From NCBI RefSeq assembly GCF_000485795.1, contig NZ_AXZL01000059.1, positions 1 to 64,000 on the forward strand: 64,000 nucleotides of DNA, read 5' to 3'. Position numbers and translations under genes: made by a program. Of this stretch, positions 56,810 to 64,000 are shown piece by piece. The notes under the pieces are model-generated. The model did no database searches and had not been told where the DNA came from. It worked only from the letters and a program-made list of their open reading frames with translations. Origin of the DNA: Shewanella decolorationis S12 (GTDB lineage Bacteria > Pseudomonadota > Gammaproteobacteria > Enterobacterales > Shewanellaceae). How positions within the stretch are numbered: position 1 is the stretch's first letter; every line of letters begins with the position of its first letter.

Positions 56810-58804
56810 TTAGCCTAGTGATTTTGCAGCGTTCAGCACATTTTCAACGGTGAAACCGAAGTGCTTCAGCAGCACGTTGCCTGGCGCAGACTCACCAAAG
56901 GTAGTCATGCCAACAACTGTGCCTTCGAAACCAACATATTTGTACCAGAAGTCAGTATGGGCCGCTTCGATAGCAATACGTTTAGTCACCGCTTTTGGCA
57001 GTACAGATTCTTTGTAAGCAGCATCTTGCTTATCAAACTCAGTGTTTGATGGCATAGAAACCACGCGAACTTGTTTGCCTTGTTCAGTCAGCGCAGCCGC
57101 AGCTTCTACCGCTAATTGCACTTCACTACCGGTCGCAATCAGGATGTACTCAGGCGTACCAGCACAGTCTTGCAGTACGTAAGCGCCTTTTGCCACATTC
57201 GCTAATTGCTCAGCAGTACGAACTTGAGCCTTCAGGTTTTGACGGCTGAAGACTAGCGATGTTGGTGCATGACGACGTTCGATAGCCGCTTTCCAAGCAA
57301 CTGCGGTTTCAGCCGCGTCACATGGGCGCCATACCGCCATGTTTGGCGTCATACGCAGGTTAGCTAATTGCTCAACTGGTTGGTGAGTTGGACCATCTTC
57401 ACCTTGACCGATAGAGTCATGGGTGTAAACGAAGATGTTTTGAATACCCATCAGCGCAGACATACGGACTGCGTTACGTGCGTATTCCATAAACATCATG
57501 AACGTCGCGCCGTAGTTGATGAAACCACCATGCAGTGACACACCGTTCATGATGCCGCTCATACCGAACTCACGCACACCGTAGTACACGTAGTTACCCG
57601 CTGGATCTTCTTGAATGCCTTTAGAACCTGCCCACAGGGTCAGGTTAGAACCTGCTAAGTCAGCACTGCCGCCCAACAGTTCAGGCAGCATAGCGCCAAA
57701 GGCTGCAATCGCGTTTTGTGACGCTTTACGGCTCGCAATGCCTTCGCCTTTCGCTTGGCATTCTTGGATAAAGGCTTGTGCTTTGGCTTCGAAATCGGCT
57801 GGTAATTCACCTTTCAGTACACGGCGCTCGTATTCAGCAGCTAATTCTGGGTAAGCAGCAGCGTAAGCGGCAAACTTGTCGTTCCATGCAGCTTCACGGG
57901 CTGCTCCCACTTCTTTAGCATCCCAACCTGCGTATACGTCAGCGGGGATTTCGAATGGCGCATGTGGCCAGCCTAAGAATTCACGTGCCGCGGCGATTTC
58001 CCCATCACCTAATGGTGCACCGTGGCAATCGTGGCTGCCAGATTTGTTTGGTGAACCAAAACCGATAATGGTTTTGCAGCAGATCATTGTCGGCTTGTCG
58101 GTCACGGCTTTTGCCGCTTCGATAGCCGAGCGAATCGCATCGCTGTCGTGACCATCTACGTTAGCAATCACGTGCCAGCCGTATGATTCGAAACGTTTTG
58201 GCGTGTCATCGGTAAACCAGCCTTCAACATGGCCGTCGATAGAGATGCCGTTGTCATCCCAAAATGCGATCAGTTTGCCTAAACCTAAAGTGCCCGCCAA
58301 AGAACAAGCTTCATGGGAAATACCTTCCATCAAGCAGCCATCGCCGAGGAAGCAGTAAGTGTAGTGGTCAACAATCTCATGACCTTCACGGTTAAACTGT
58401 GCCGCTAAGGTTTTTTCTGCAATCGCCATACCTACAGCGTTGCTGATCCCCGCCCCTAATGGGCCAGTGGTGGTTTCAACACCTGGAGTGTAACCATATT
58501 CTGGGTGACCTGGGGTTTTAGAATGTAACTGACGGAATTGCTTCAGCTCATCCATTGGCAGGTCATAGCCAGTTAGGTGTAATAAAGAGTAGATCAGCAT
58601 AGAGCCGTGACCGTTAGAGAGGATAAAGCGATCTCTATCGACCCATTTCGGATTGTTCGGGTTGTGCTTAAGGAAATCATTCCACAGCACTTCAGCAATA
58701 TCTGCCATGCCCATTGGGGCGCCAGGGTGGCCTGAGTTTGCTTTTTGAACTGCATCCATACTTAACGCACGGATTGCGTTGGCGAGTACTTTACGGGAAG
58801 ACAT
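56810..58804 (-). CDS. tkt: transketolase
   Basis: A 664-residue thiamine diphosphate enzyme of the pentose phosphate pathway. The TPP motif begins with [14 protein letters not shown]. Substrate-binding histidines occur in [10 protein letters not shown] and [16 protein letters not shown]. Glutamate activation lies in the [15 protein letters not shown] region. Length matches bacterial TktA (about 663). Transcription is divergent from metK. It is followed by a terminator and epd. Confidence 0.97.
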   Translation of the reverse strand: MSSRKVLANAIRALSMDAVQKANSGHPGAPMGMADIAEVLWNDFLKHNPNNPKWVDRDRFILSNGHGSMLIYSLLHLTGYDLPMDELKQFRQLHSKTPGHPEYGYTPGVETTTGPLGAGISNAVGMAIAEKTLAAQFNREGHEIVDHYTYCFLGDGCLMEGISHEACSLAGTLGLGKLIAFWDDNGISIDGHVEGWFTDDTPKRFESYGWHVIANVDGHDSDAIRSAIEAAKAVTDKPTMICCKTIIGFGSPNKSGSHDCHGAPLGDGEIAAAREFLGWPHAPFEIPADVYAGWDAKEVGAAREAAWNDKFAAYAAAYPELAAEYERRVLKGELPADFEAKAQAFIQECQAKGEGIASRKASQNAIAAFGAMLPELLGGSADLAGSNLTLWAGSKGIQEDPAGNYVYYGVREFGMSGIMNGVSLHGGFINYGATFMMFMEYARNAVRMSALMGIQNIFVYTHDSIGQGEDGPTHQPVEQLANLRMTPNMAVWRPCDAAETAVAWKAAIERRHAPTSLVFSRQNLKAQVRTAEQLANVAKGAYVLQDCAGTPEYILIATGSEVQLAVEAAAALTEQGKQVRVVSMPSNTEFDKQDAAYKESVLPKAVTKRIAIEAAHTDFWYKYVGFEGTVVGMTTFGESAPGNVLLKHFGFTVENVLNAAKSLG

Positions 58805-59190
58805 GCTCTCTCCTGCTTAATTTGTGGGGTCTAGCGGGCAATTTGGACGCATATTTTCCCCTACATAGCGAAGCGACGCAAACGAAAATTCACCACAATA
58901 TTACCTTCCCGCCCGCAATAGGACTTTTTACGATAAAAATAGCTTAAGGATGAACTATTCAAGCTAAGGCTTCGTACTTTAAGTCGCTATAACATAACCT
59001 TGTACGATTTCCCCCAAAGCTCATCTGGGTGGAAAAAGGAAATGCCGCCGCGCATCCCCAGCGGAATCAGATGGATTTTAAACACTTTTAATTAATTATT
59101 TTCAATCAGTTAAATGACAACCATGCTTTTTAGTTCAAATTTTAAAGCTGAGATTTACCTCACTAAGTACAGAAATATTTAGCTTTGGGG

Positions 59191-59219
59191 GTGTCATGGC
59201 GATGAAATTCCACTAAAAT
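59191..59219 (+). promoter_or_regulatory. candidate metK promoter
   Basis: The -35 box GTGTCA (59191-59196) and -10 box TAAAAT (59214-59219) are 17 bases apart. The predicted transcription start falls inside the MetJ-like boxes. Confidence 0.5.
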
Positions 59220-59243
59220 AGCCGTCTAGATGTAGATGCTTCT
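59220..59243 (+). promoter_or_regulatory. MetJ-like operator (three tandem met boxes)
   Basis: Three adjacent octamers AGCCGTCT, AGATGTAG and ATGCTTCT match the met box AGACGTCT at seven, five and five of eight positions. They directly follow the -10 box, where bound MetJ with SAM would block transcription. End-product repression of metK by MetJ is established in enterobacteria. Confidence 0.6.
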
Positions 59244-59278
59244 ACACGTTTGATTGCTAACAACGAGATTTTCCTACT

Positions 59279-60430
59279 ATGGCAAAGCACTTGTTTACTT
59301 CTGAGTCGGTCTCAGAAGGTCATCCCGATAAAATTGCAGATCAGATTTCTGATGCTGTGCTAGACGCGATTCTGGCCCAAGATCCTAAAGCACGTGTTGC
59401 GTGCGAAACGTATGTCAAAACTGGCATGGTATTAGTAGGTGGCGAAGTGACCACCTCTGCCTGGGTTGATATTGAAGAGCTGACCCGTAAAACGGTTCGT
59501 GAGATTGGTTATATCCATTCAGATATGGGCTTCGATGCCGATTCTTGCGCCGTATTAAATGCGATTGGCAAACAGTCTCCAGACATCAACCAAGGTGTTG
59601 ACCGCGCCGATCCAAAAGAGCAAGGTGCCGGCGACCAAGGTCTAATGTTTGGTTATGCCAGCAACGAAACTGACATTCTGATGCCAGCGCCAATCACCTA
59701 TGCCCACGCATTAGTGAAGCGTCAATCAGAAGTGCGTAAAAACGGCACTCTGCCATGGTTACGCCCAGATGCGAAAAGCCAAGTCACCTTCGCTTACGAA
59801 GACAACAAGATTGTTGGTATCGATGCGATCGTACTGTCTACCCAACACAGCCCAGACATCGCCCAAGCAGACCTGATCGAAGGCGTGATGGAAACCATCA
59901 TCAAGCCAGTTCTGCCAGCACAATGGCTGAGCAAGGACACTAAATACTTCATTAACCCAACTGGCCGTTTCGTTATCGGTGGTCCAATGGGTGACTGTGG
60001 TTTAACCGGTCGTAAGATCATCGTGGATACCTACGGTGGTATGGCGCGTCACGGTGGTGGTGCATTCTCTGGTAAAGACCCATCAAAAGTTGACCGTAGT
60101 GCAGCCTATGCTGCCCGTTACGTTGCGAAAAACATCGTAGCAGCAGGCTTAGCGGACCGTTGTGAGATCCAAGTGTCTTACGCTATCGGTGTGGCTGAAC
60201 CAACGTCTATCAGCGTTGAGACCTTCGGTACAGGTAAAGTGTCTGAAGAAGTCTTAATCAAGTTAGTCCGTCAACACTTCGACCTGCGTCCATACGGCCT
60301 AACCGAAATGTTGAACCTGGCTCGCCCAATTTATCAAGCAACCGCCGCTTATGGTCACTTTGGCCGCAGCGAGTTCCCATGGGAAGCGACAGATAAAGCC
60401 GAAGCACTACGCGCTGATGCAGGTCTGTAA
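59279..60430 (+). CDS. metK: S-adenosylmethionine synthetase
   Basis: A 383-residue cytoplasmic enzyme making SAM from methionine and ATP. Signature segments are [11 protein letters not shown] near the N-terminus, the hexapeptide GAGDQG, and the phosphate-binding GGGAFSGKD. Length matches E. coli MetK (384). A MetJ-like operator and promoter precede it, and a strong terminator follows, so it is monocistronic. Confidence 0.98.
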   Translation: MAKHLFTSESVSEGHPDKIADQISDAVLDAILAQDPKARVACETYVKTGMVLVGGEVTTSAWVDIEELTRKTVREIGYIHSDMGFDADSCAVLNAIGKQSPDINQGVDRADPKEQGAGDQGLMFGYASNETDILMPAPITYAHALVKRQSEVRKNGTLPWLRPDAKSQVTFAYEDNKIVGIDAIVLSTQHSPDIAQADLIEGVMETIIKPVLPAQWLSKDTKYFINPTGRFVIGGPMGDCGLTGRKIIVDTYGGMARHGGGAFSGKDPSKVDRSAAYAARYVAKNIVAAGLADRCEIQVSYAIGVAEPTSISVETFGTGKVSEEVLIKLVRQHFDLRPYGLTEMLNLARPIYQATAAYGHFGRSEFPWEATDKAEALRADAGL

Positions 60431-60452
60431 ACTGCATTAAGCTTTCGATTGT

Positions 60453-60480
60453 AAAAAAACCGCCTAAGGGCGGTTTTTTT
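60453..60480 (+). terminator. terminator after metK
   Basis: The arms AACCGCC and GGCGGTT have a four-base loop, with seven A before and seven T after. Confidence 0.9.
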
Positions 60481-60866
60481 ATGCTTAAATCCCAACGCAA
60501 ATGCATAGAAAGCCGAATTTATTTTAAGTTTTTTTCTCTTTTATAAATCAGCAAATTATGGAGTATACCCTCAAAGTTTAAATTTAATTATCAAGAAAAA
60601 AACATGCACAACCTATTAAATAATCAAAAGAATAATATTTTTTCATTTCCAGAAATCTGCACATCACTCATCCAAAGAGAGCGATTGATTTTGAATCACT
60701 GTCGGCTACGCTTATCTGCACTACGAAAGAATTTTCGTGGTTAGTACGAGTTTTACTTTGGCAGGGAAGCTGAAGAGAACCTTCACGATTCTTCCTATCT
60801 ATAAGTAAAACATTTATATCACTCTACGCTGGAACTACCAGCAACTCAGGAATAAGGATATTCGAA
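60481..60866. other. AT-rich stretch upstream of the orphan pair
   Basis: About 390 bases with no credible gene. Composition drops to strongly AT-rich right after the metK terminator. A short hairpin (ACGAAA/TTTCGT near 60724) and an AAGGA ribosome site before the next gene are the only features I can see. Confidence 0.45.
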
Positions 60867-61430
60867 ATGGCTAATTTGAATTTTATCGCTCCTCATAACC
60901 AAATTGCTTTTGCTGCTCCAGAAAGAAATAGCACTGGCGTTTCCTCTTGGAAAGTTTCAACTAAACGCGGTACTCAATCAGGTTTAGGAGTATCGGTTTC
61001 TGGTGCGGGAGCATGGGCCAAACTTGATGGCACTATGAAGTTCAAAATTCGTAGTTTAGATAATTCTAAGACCTACGATATGATGAAAAAAGAGTACCAC
61101 ATAGGTGGAGGTGTTAGTGCATTTTGGAGCTGGTTAGGCATTTCAGCCAACGCTGAAACCCACAAAGAAGAAATCCATGAGGTTTTCAAAGAAGTATCGA
61201 ACTCTCAAGAAGTTGAAGGTTCTGCAAATGTCAGTTTGTATGTCTCAGGGCAATATCCTAATGTGCAAGTAGATGCTTCAGGTTATGTCCTGATCATGCA
61301 AATAGAAGACAGTTCTGGTAATACCTACAATATGATGTCCGCAGGTGACCCAGCAAGTGATACCGGTGCACAAGATCAAAATGGTAATGCCTTACCGAGT
61401 AAGGATAATAACAGTACTATTATCCTGTAA
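60867..61430 (+). CDS. orphan soluble protein, unknown (first of pair)
   Basis: A 187-residue protein without signal peptide, membrane helix or cysteine. The N-terminal half is Gly/Ser/Ala-rich with alternating strands (SGLGVSVSGAGAWAKL). The centre has an acidic helix (THKEEIHEVFKEVSNSQE), and the C-terminus is Asp/Asn-rich and probably disordered. The profile suggests a small beta-sandwich or pore-like fold, but I recognise no family. The ATG has AAGGA eight bases upstream. It is followed by a terminator and then a second orphan on the same strand. Confidence 0.65.
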   Translation: MANLNFIAPHNQIAFAAPERNSTGVSSWKVSTKRGTQSGLGVSVSGAGAWAKLDGTMKFKIRSLDNSKTYDMMKKEYHIGGGVSAFWSWLGISANAETHKEEIHEVFKEVSNSQEVEGSANVSLYVSGQYPNVQVDASGYVLIMQIEDSSGNTYNMMSAGDPASDTGAQDQNGNALPSKDNNSTIIL

Positions 61431-61451
61431 TTGTAAATAACATAAATAGAC

Positions 61452-61486
61452 AAACGCCCTAACATAGTCGGAATGTAGGGCGTTTT
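61452..61486 (+). terminator. terminator between the orphan genes
   Basis: The ten-base arms AAACGCCCTA and TAGGGCGTTT enclose 14 bases and end in four T. It could partially uncouple the two orphan genes. Confidence 0.7.
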
Positions 61487-61503
61487 ATGGGAAACCACTC
61501 AGA

Positions 61504-62196
61504 ATGTACTTAATAACACTCCCTCAGGATCTGATTTCAAGGAATGAAGTAATACTCAGACAGAATGATGAATACCGATTAAATCATCTTCCTCAGGCAT
61601 TAGTAAAATCTGTTATAAATACTCCCACTATAAATGGCATTCTCTATAAAGGATATAACCAAGTTTCAGCACAGGTCACTTCTGGAAGTCACAATTCTGT
61701 TGAACTCACATTTGAGCTTTCGATACCCAGTATTTCAGCTGCAACCTTTGCATATTTTCGTAATGAAGTAAGGCAAAAACTAGGTTCCGGAGAAGAATTA
61801 CAAATATCAACAGCTGCAGGAATAGGACCATATCCACCGCCTAAAGCGGAAACTAGGATGGCAAGTTACGGCGTGGAACTCTTTGCTAAACAGATTATTA
61901 AGGAAGTAGATATAAATCTAAATAGCTTTGACTTTAATGGAATGACAGCCTCGCTAATAATTCAAAAAATATTACAAGATATAAGACAGCTACCAGTAGA
62001 GCAGATAAAATTTTCCGGCTCTATCGCACTGAACTCGAACCTAACCACCTCACAAAGTATATCAGTTTATCTACCTATCTCGACGGTTGTGTTTAGTGAC
62101 GGCTTAACTATCCCGTTTTCAGCATATGCTTCAAACGCTGTAATAACAGAAATTCCAATAAAGACTGTAAGCATACCATACGACTTTTGGGCATAG
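61504..62196 (+). CDS. orphan soluble protein, unknown (second of pair)
   Basis: A 230-residue cytoplasmic-type protein, beta-rich with two helical stretches (AATFAYFRNEVRQKLG and MTASLIIQKILQDIRQLP). It has no cysteine, signal peptide or membrane segment. It begins only 18 bases after the terminator hairpin and has no strong ribosome site. The symmetric strand patterns in the two halves (VELTFELSIPSIS and SQSISVYLPIS) hint at an internal duplication. It is not recognised. Shared AT-rich composition links it to the preceding orphan. Confidence 0.65.
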   Translation: MYLITLPQDLISRNEVILRQNDEYRLNHLPQALVKSVINTPTINGILYKGYNQVSAQVTSGSHNSVELTFELSIPSISAATFAYFRNEVRQKLGSGEELQISTAAGIGPYPPPKAETRMASYGVELFAKQIIKEVDINLNSFDFNGMTASLIIQKILQDIRQLPVEQIKFSGSIALNSNLTTSQSISVYLPISTVVFSDGLTIPFSAYASNAVITEIPIKTVSIPYDFWA

Positions 62197-62254
62197 ATAA
62201 ATAGCTGTCAAAGCGTATAAACTTTGCAGTAAATACTTAACTTTTTTGAAACAA

Positions 62255-62599
62255 CTACTCACAGTGATCAAAATGAGCGTTTTGTATACACAACAGGTTT
62301 ATCTGCGCGGCGGATAACGGCGCACACTCTTGTATGCCAATTATCCTTGAACCTTGAACGGCATTCGGTGTTAAAGGAACAATAGCGGCACAGTAAGCAT
62401 TAGTTCGGCCACAATCGAGCCAACAATCTTCAATCTGTAACCAATAATGGGGTCGACTATCGTCGCAATCGACTTCAAATCCACGGGCTTCACGCTGCTG
62501 CAACGTGCACTCGGATAACAAGACTCGCAAATTATCCCAAGCCGACAAGTTCGCATTGGCGTATGTCGTCAGCAGATTGCTGACCAAGGTATCACTCAC
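62255..62599 (-). CDS. small cysteine-rich protein coupled to the EIIC-EAL gene
   Basis: A 114-residue protein with about nine cysteines, including the cluster DCWLDCGRTNAYC and a C-terminal HCE. No signal peptide is visible. I start it at the GTG at 62599, seven bases after GGAG. This start overlaps the stop codon of the upstream EAL gene, so the two are translationally coupled. The open frame extends further upstream within the EAL gene, but that part is an overlap shadow. Metal binding is possible; no family is recognised. Confidence 0.6.
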   Translation of the reverse strand: MSDTLVSNLLTTYANANLSAWDNLRVLLSECTLQQREARGFEVDCDDSRPHYWLQIEDCWLDCGRTNAYCAAIVPLTPNAVQGSRIIGIQECAPLSAAQINLLCIQNAHFDHCE

Positions 62600-64000
62600 T
62601 ATTTCTCTCCAACCAAAAGGCTTTGGCTTCAGGTCCTGGCATCGCCTTGGCGTATAACCAGCCCTGCACATAAGCAACACCGGCCTCCTTTACAAACTCA
62701 GCTTCTAAAAGAGTTTCAACACCTTCTGCCGTTAGGCTAAAACCTAAGCTACTGCAAAGTTTACAGATTTGTAGATACAGAGTTCGGCCTTTGGGCTCGC
62801 TAGTATTGGCAAGAATACTTCGGTCTAATTTAATGCCATCAACGTTAATTCGGCTCAAAAGGCTTAAGCTCGAAAATCCGGTGCCAAAATCATCCAACCA
62901 AAATCTAAACCCACTCTGTTTAAGCTGTCGAATGCTATTATCTATTCGGCTTAAATCCAACATAAAAGCAGATTCTAACATCTCAATTTCAACCTGTTCA
63001 GCAACACTTCCAAGCCTTTCATTCATTACCGCCAATAATTGGACATCGGTAATATTATTTGGATCAATATTGATACTCACCTTGGGATAGAAGTCTTCTA
63101 ACGACCATCGAGCAAGATCTTCTGCTACGGTATTAATCACAAAGCGGTCAACAATATGCGAATATCCTGCTCGCTGAAAAGCATCAATAAAATAGGGGCC
63201 TTTTAAACGCCCATACTCATCCTTCAAGCGAATGAGGGCTTCAAACCCAACGACTTTACCGTCTGCTAGGGCAATTTTAGGCTGATAATGAAGTTGTAAT
63301 TCTCCAGCTAATACTTCTTTAATCGTTTTTTCTAAATTAATTTCAGCCTTTAAAGATTCAGATTGTTTCTTGAGATAATGTGTTTCATTCATTTTTTCAA
63401 TATCATCTTGAAACTGAACACGCTTTATCAATTCACGATCAAATTCATAGTGTTCACTCATCAACGAAAAACGTCGCACAAAAGGTAAATAAATTAAAAC
63501 CCCAACGAAGATAAGAAAGCACTGGAACAGCACAGTGCTCAGATGACCACTTGCTATATAAGCATTAATCAATGGCGGGGTTATCCAAGGAAAACTATGG
63601 GTATCAAACTCTAACATCCCTATACTAATGGCACTATACGCCAGTAAAAAATTGCATATTGGAGAGATAATAAATGGTAAAAGTAATCTTGGATTAAAAA
63701 TAATGGGTAAACCATAAATCAGAATTTCATTAATGTTAAATATTGCAAACGGCGTTGCGATTTTAGCGATATGCCTAGTCGCGCTATCTTTTGAACCTAT
63801 AAAAATTGCAATAATTAACGATAAAGTCGCACCACTTCCGCCATAAAGAATAAATAAATCCATAAATTGGCTAGCAGTTAGATTTGGTACAACCTCAGTT
63901 AAACCATTATCTACCCCAATTAACAACAAATATGCATTATCACCATGAACGCCAAAACACCAAAGGACATGAGTTAACAAAATGCGAATAAACAATTGGA
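62592..64000 (-). CDS. PTS EIIC-EAL fusion protein, partial
   Basis: The reading frame is open to the right edge, so the N-terminus is outside the window. The visible N-terminal 185 residues are membrane helices of a lactose/cellobiose-type PTS permease, with the family segment FNINEILIYGLP followed by NPRLLLPF. A short coiled coil leads to a complete EAL domain. Its catalytic residues look intact: EALIRL, the Asn in NIDPNN, EMLE, DDFGTG, IKLD, AEGVET and the Gln in YVQG. A c-di-GMP phosphodiesterase controlled by a sugar-permease-like sensor is the natural reading. No EIIA or EIIB domain is seen. Confidence 0.85.
   Translation of the reverse strand, partial: QLFIRILLTHVLWCFGVHGDNAYLLLIGVDNGLTEVVPNLTASQFMDLFILYGGSGATLSLIIAIFIGSKDSATRHIAKIATPFAIFNINEILIYGLPIIFNPRLLLPFIISPICNFLLAYSAISIGMLEFDTHSFPWITPPLINAYIASGHLSTVLFQCFLIFVGVLIYLPFVRRFSLMSEHYEFDRELIKRVQFQDDIEKMNETHYLKKQSESLKAEINLEKTIKEVLAGELQLHYQPKIALADGKVVGFEALIRLKDEYGRLKGPYFIDAFQRAGYSHIVDRFVINTVAEDLARWSLEDFYPKVSINIDPNNITDVQLLAVMNERLGSVAEQVEIEMLESAFMLDLSRIDNSIRQLKQSGFRFWLDDFGTGFSSLSLLSRINVDGIKLDRSILANTSEPKGRTLYLQICKLCSSLGFSLTAEGVETLLEAEFVKEAGVAYVQGWLYAKAMPGPEAKAFWLERNSE

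Larger units (their letters stand above)
58805..59278. other. divergent tkt-metK regulatory region
   Basis: A 474-bp gene-free region. It contains the metK promoter and MetJ-like boxes at its right end. The middle shows no distinct structure to me. The tkt promoter should lie near 58830-58950 but I cannot fix it. Confidence 0.5.

Noticed and set aside
59040-59278. SAM riboswitch before metK
   Set aside because: The predicted transcription start lies about 50 bases from the ATG, leaving no room for an aptamer, and MetJ-like boxes are present instead.
60867-62196. Toxin-antitoxin module
   Set aside because: Both proteins are too large for a typical antitoxin, they are separated by a terminator hairpin, and no toxin or DNA-binding motif is visible.

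Overview
The window looks like a chromosome segment of a Shewanella species (Gammaproteobacteria). The main evidence is a periplasmic tetraheme flavocytochrome c fumarate reductase (fccA) next to fermentative D-lactate dehydrogenase, a split-Soret-type cytochrome c, the gammaproteobacterial order tkt-epd-pgk-fba with metK divergent, and many signalling proteins. No rRNA or tRNA gene, CRISPR array or complete insertion sequence was seen.

Layout. 0.1-1.4 kb: two small membrane proteins and a methyltransferase (minus). 1.4-5.7 kb: fccA, ldhA and a dienelactone-hydrolase-like enzyme (plus). 5.8-8.0 kb: DUF3332 lipoprotein, small MscS-type channel, spermidine-synthase-like protein. 8.0-12.4 kb: exported leucyl aminopeptidase ending in a 14-copy heptanucleotide array, then ahpC and ahpF separated by an ERIC-like palindrome. 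12.4-18.6 kb (minus): small proteins, recJ, dsbC, xerD, brnQ. 19.1-24.3 kb: trmN6, and a MHYT hybrid kinase with its HD-GYP response regulator. 24.6-31.5 kb: srmB, an RND adaptor-pump pair and a radical SAM protein. 31.6-35.2 kb: a PAS sensor with a decayed GGDEF domain converging on an unknown membrane protein. 35.3-39.7 kb: two paralogous ToxR-like regulator plus partner pairs flanking a Tat-exported diheme split-Soret cytochrome and a lipoprotein. 39.9-42.3 kb: nhaD and a DUF481 outer-membrane protein.

42.6-49.4 kb is accessory in character: TPR protein, unknown proteins, a small alarmone-hydrolase-like HD protein, an AT-rich orphan, a second ERIC-like element and a frameshifted DUF1566 lipoprotein. 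49.8-52.9 kb: a 7TM-PAS-degenerate GGDEF protein converging on a membrane-anchored receiver-AraC regulator, with a 21-bp tandem direct repeat upstream. 53.0-60.5 kb: fba, pgk, epd, tkt (minus) and metK (plus) with a MetJ-like operator. 60.8-62.2 kb: two orphan genes. 62.2-64.0 kb: a PTS EIIC-EAL fusion cut by the right edge, translationally coupled to a small Cys-rich protein.

Themes are anaerobic and redox metabolism, peroxide defence, second-messenger and one-component signalling, and central carbon metabolism. The best candidates for undescribed biology are the duplicated ToxR-like/partner pairs around the split-Soret cytochrome, the EIIC-EAL fusion with its Cys-rich partner, the 7TM/AraC signalling pair, and the orphan genes after metK.
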